This document shows, one piece after another, positions 12,885 to 13,920 of a stretch of DNA of 13,920 nucleotides (position 1 is its first letter; each line of letters begins with the position of its first letter). The stretch comes from Acetobacteraceae bacterium (GTDB taxonomy: Bacteria > Pseudomonadota > Alphaproteobacteria > Acetobacterales > Acetobacteraceae): the NCBI GenBank assembly GCA_027489135.1, contig JAIYAI010000196.1, forward strand, positions 1 to 13,920, read 5' to 3'. The notes under the pieces were generated by a model. The model saw only the letters and a list, made by a program, of their open reading frames with translations. It ran no database searches and was not told the origin of the DNA. Both the position numbers and the translations under genes were made by a program.

Positions 12885-13920
12885 TCAGGCCGGCGCCTCC
12901 ACCGGGGGCACCGTGCCGGGCCGCGGATCGATCGGCACGGCGCGGTCGAGGCCGGTGATGCGCTCGAACACCGCCGCCGCCGTCAGCGCCACCTCGTCCC
13001 GCCGCGGCGGGGCGGCGACCTGCAGCCCGATCGGCCGGCCATACTGGTCGAGGCCGCAGGGCACCGCGACCGCGGGGCAGGCGGCGAGGGTGAAGGCGGC
13101 GTTCCACATCGACCCGGCCATGTAGTTCTCGAGCTTCACGCCGCCGATGCTGTCCGGATGGCGCAGCATCACGTCGAAGGCCGGCGTGCCGGCGCCGGGG
13201 GTGACGATCACATCGTACTCGGCGAAGACCGCGATGATGCGGCGATACCAGGCCGCCCGTTCGCGATCCGCCCAGGCGAGCTGGCTCGGCGTCGCAGCCA
13301 GCCCGCGCTCGGTGTTCCAGATGATGTCGGGCTTGATCAGGTCGCGGTGCGTCTCGAGCTGCTTCTCCCGGTCCACCACGAAGGCCTGGCTGCGCAGCAC
13401 CAGGAAGGCTTCCTGCAGCGCGCCGAGGTCGAGCGCGATCTCCTCCACCACGCTGCCGGCCTCGCGGAAGCGCTGCACGGCGGCGTCGCAGATCGCCTTG
13501 GTCTCGCGGTCGATCGCGAGCTGGCCGCCGAAGCTGGTGTAGGCCACGCGGCGCGGCGGCCGTGCCTCCGCCACCGCGCGCGCATAGGGCACCGCCGGCG
13601 CGTCGTAGGTCAGCGGGTCGCGGATGTCCCAGCCCGCCATGGTGTCGAGGAAGAGCGCGAGGTCGGGGATGGTGCGCGCCATCGGCCCCTGCACGGAGAG
13701 CGGCGCGAAAAGGTTGTTCGAGGTCCCCCGCGTCACCCGCCCCGGCGAGGGCCGGATGCCGACGACGCCGCAATAGGTCGCGGGCCGACGCAGGCTGCCC
13801 CCGTGGTCCGAGCCATGACTGAGCCAGCATTCCCCCGTCGCCAGCGCCACCGCGCCGCCGCCGGTGGAGCCGGCGCAGGTCAGCGCGGTGTTCCACGGGT
13901 TGCGGGTGCGGCCGAAGACC
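12885..13920 (-). CDS. Amidase-signature family enzyme, C-terminal 344 residues (N-terminus off window)
   Basis: A Ser-Ser-Lys amidase or amide/ester hydrolase cut by the right edge. Visible from the edge are RNPWNTALTCAGSTGGGAVALATG, with the cis-Ser of the AGST GG turn, and GSDHGGSLRRPATYCGVVGIRPSPGRV, with the Ser nucleophile in GGS. The catalytic Lys lies upstream and is not seen. Typical AS-family turns follow: FAPLSVQGPMARTIPDLALFLDTMAGWD and, late, FTLAACPAVAVPCGLDQYGRPIGLQVAAPPRRDEVAL. No frameshift is seen. The family includes GatA-like proteins, aryl-acylamidases and nylon-oligomer hydrolases. Divergence from GatA (for example STGGG for SSGGS) and the isolated setting suggest a stand-alone amidase with unknown substrate. 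It converges on ETF-QO. Confidence 0.92.
   Translation of the reverse strand, partial: VFGRTRNPWNTALTCAGSTGGGAVALATGECWLSHGSDHGGSLRRPATYCGVVGIRPSPGRVTRGTSNNLFAPLSVQGPMARTIPDLALFLDTMAGWDIRDPLTYDAPAVPYARAVAEARPPRRVAYTSFGGQLAIDRETKAICDAAVQRFREAGSVVEEIALDLGALQEAFLVLRSQAFVVDREKQLETHRDLIKPDIIWNTERGLAATPSQLAWADRERAAWYRRIIAVFAEYDVIVTPGAGTPAFDVMLRHPDSIGGVKLENYMAGSMWNAAFTLAACPAVAVPCGLDQYGRPIGLQVAAPPRRDEVALTAAAVFERITGLDRAVPIDPRPGTVPPVEAPA

Overview
The window is very GC-rich, with genes on both strands separated by short gaps. Gene content and protein style (ETF:ubiquinone oxidoreductase next to a type-4-like uracil-DNA glycosylase and an SLT transglycosylase, a DUF6803-like membrane protein, DinB with a C-terminal clamp motif) suggest an alphaproteobacterium. 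I think Acetobacteraceae/Rhodospirillales of the Roseomonas kind is likely. That placement is inference from style, not from a database search. No rRNA, tRNA, insertion sequence, integrase or CRISPR array was seen. Both window edges cut genes.

Left region (1-2191): a multidrug efflux module. The start of an EmrB/QacA-type MFS pump runs leftward off the window. Divergent from it, a MarR-family regulator and an EmrA-type membrane-fusion protein overlap by ATGA. The 152-bp space between the pump and the regulator holds a good leftward promoter, a palindrome that could be the MarR operator, and a 34-bp tandem duplication that copies the pump's own start codon out of frame. From 2192 to 2656 there is no convincing gene.

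Middle region (2657-7019): a zinc-free MDR-type oxidoreductase (+) meets an amidohydrolase (-) tail to tail, the two sharing the four bases CTAG as their stops. Upstream of the amidohydrolase on the same strand lie a DUF6803-like five-helix membrane protein and a small exported Cys/His-rich protein. In front of the small protein is a CueR/HmrR-type promoter: TTGACC, a 17-bp perfect palindrome filling a 19-bp spacer, then CATCCT, laid out like the E. coli copA promoter. This makes the small protein, probably the membrane protein, and possibly the amidohydrolase a copper-responsive unit. It is the best candidate for an undescribed system here. DNA polymerase IV (dinB) diverges from it, probably from a GTG start with almost no leader.

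Right region (7054-13920): a leftward run encodes a uracil-DNA glycosylase with no cysteine at all, a soluble lytic transglycosylase and an SGNH hydrolase-like protein whose basic C-terminal tail is written in a second 34-bp tandem repeat. Divergent from the glycosylase is a complete ETF:ubiquinone oxidoreductase; the gap between them carries nested inverted repeats. An amidase-signature enzyme, missing its N-terminus at the window edge, converges on the oxidoreductase with a 10-bp gap.
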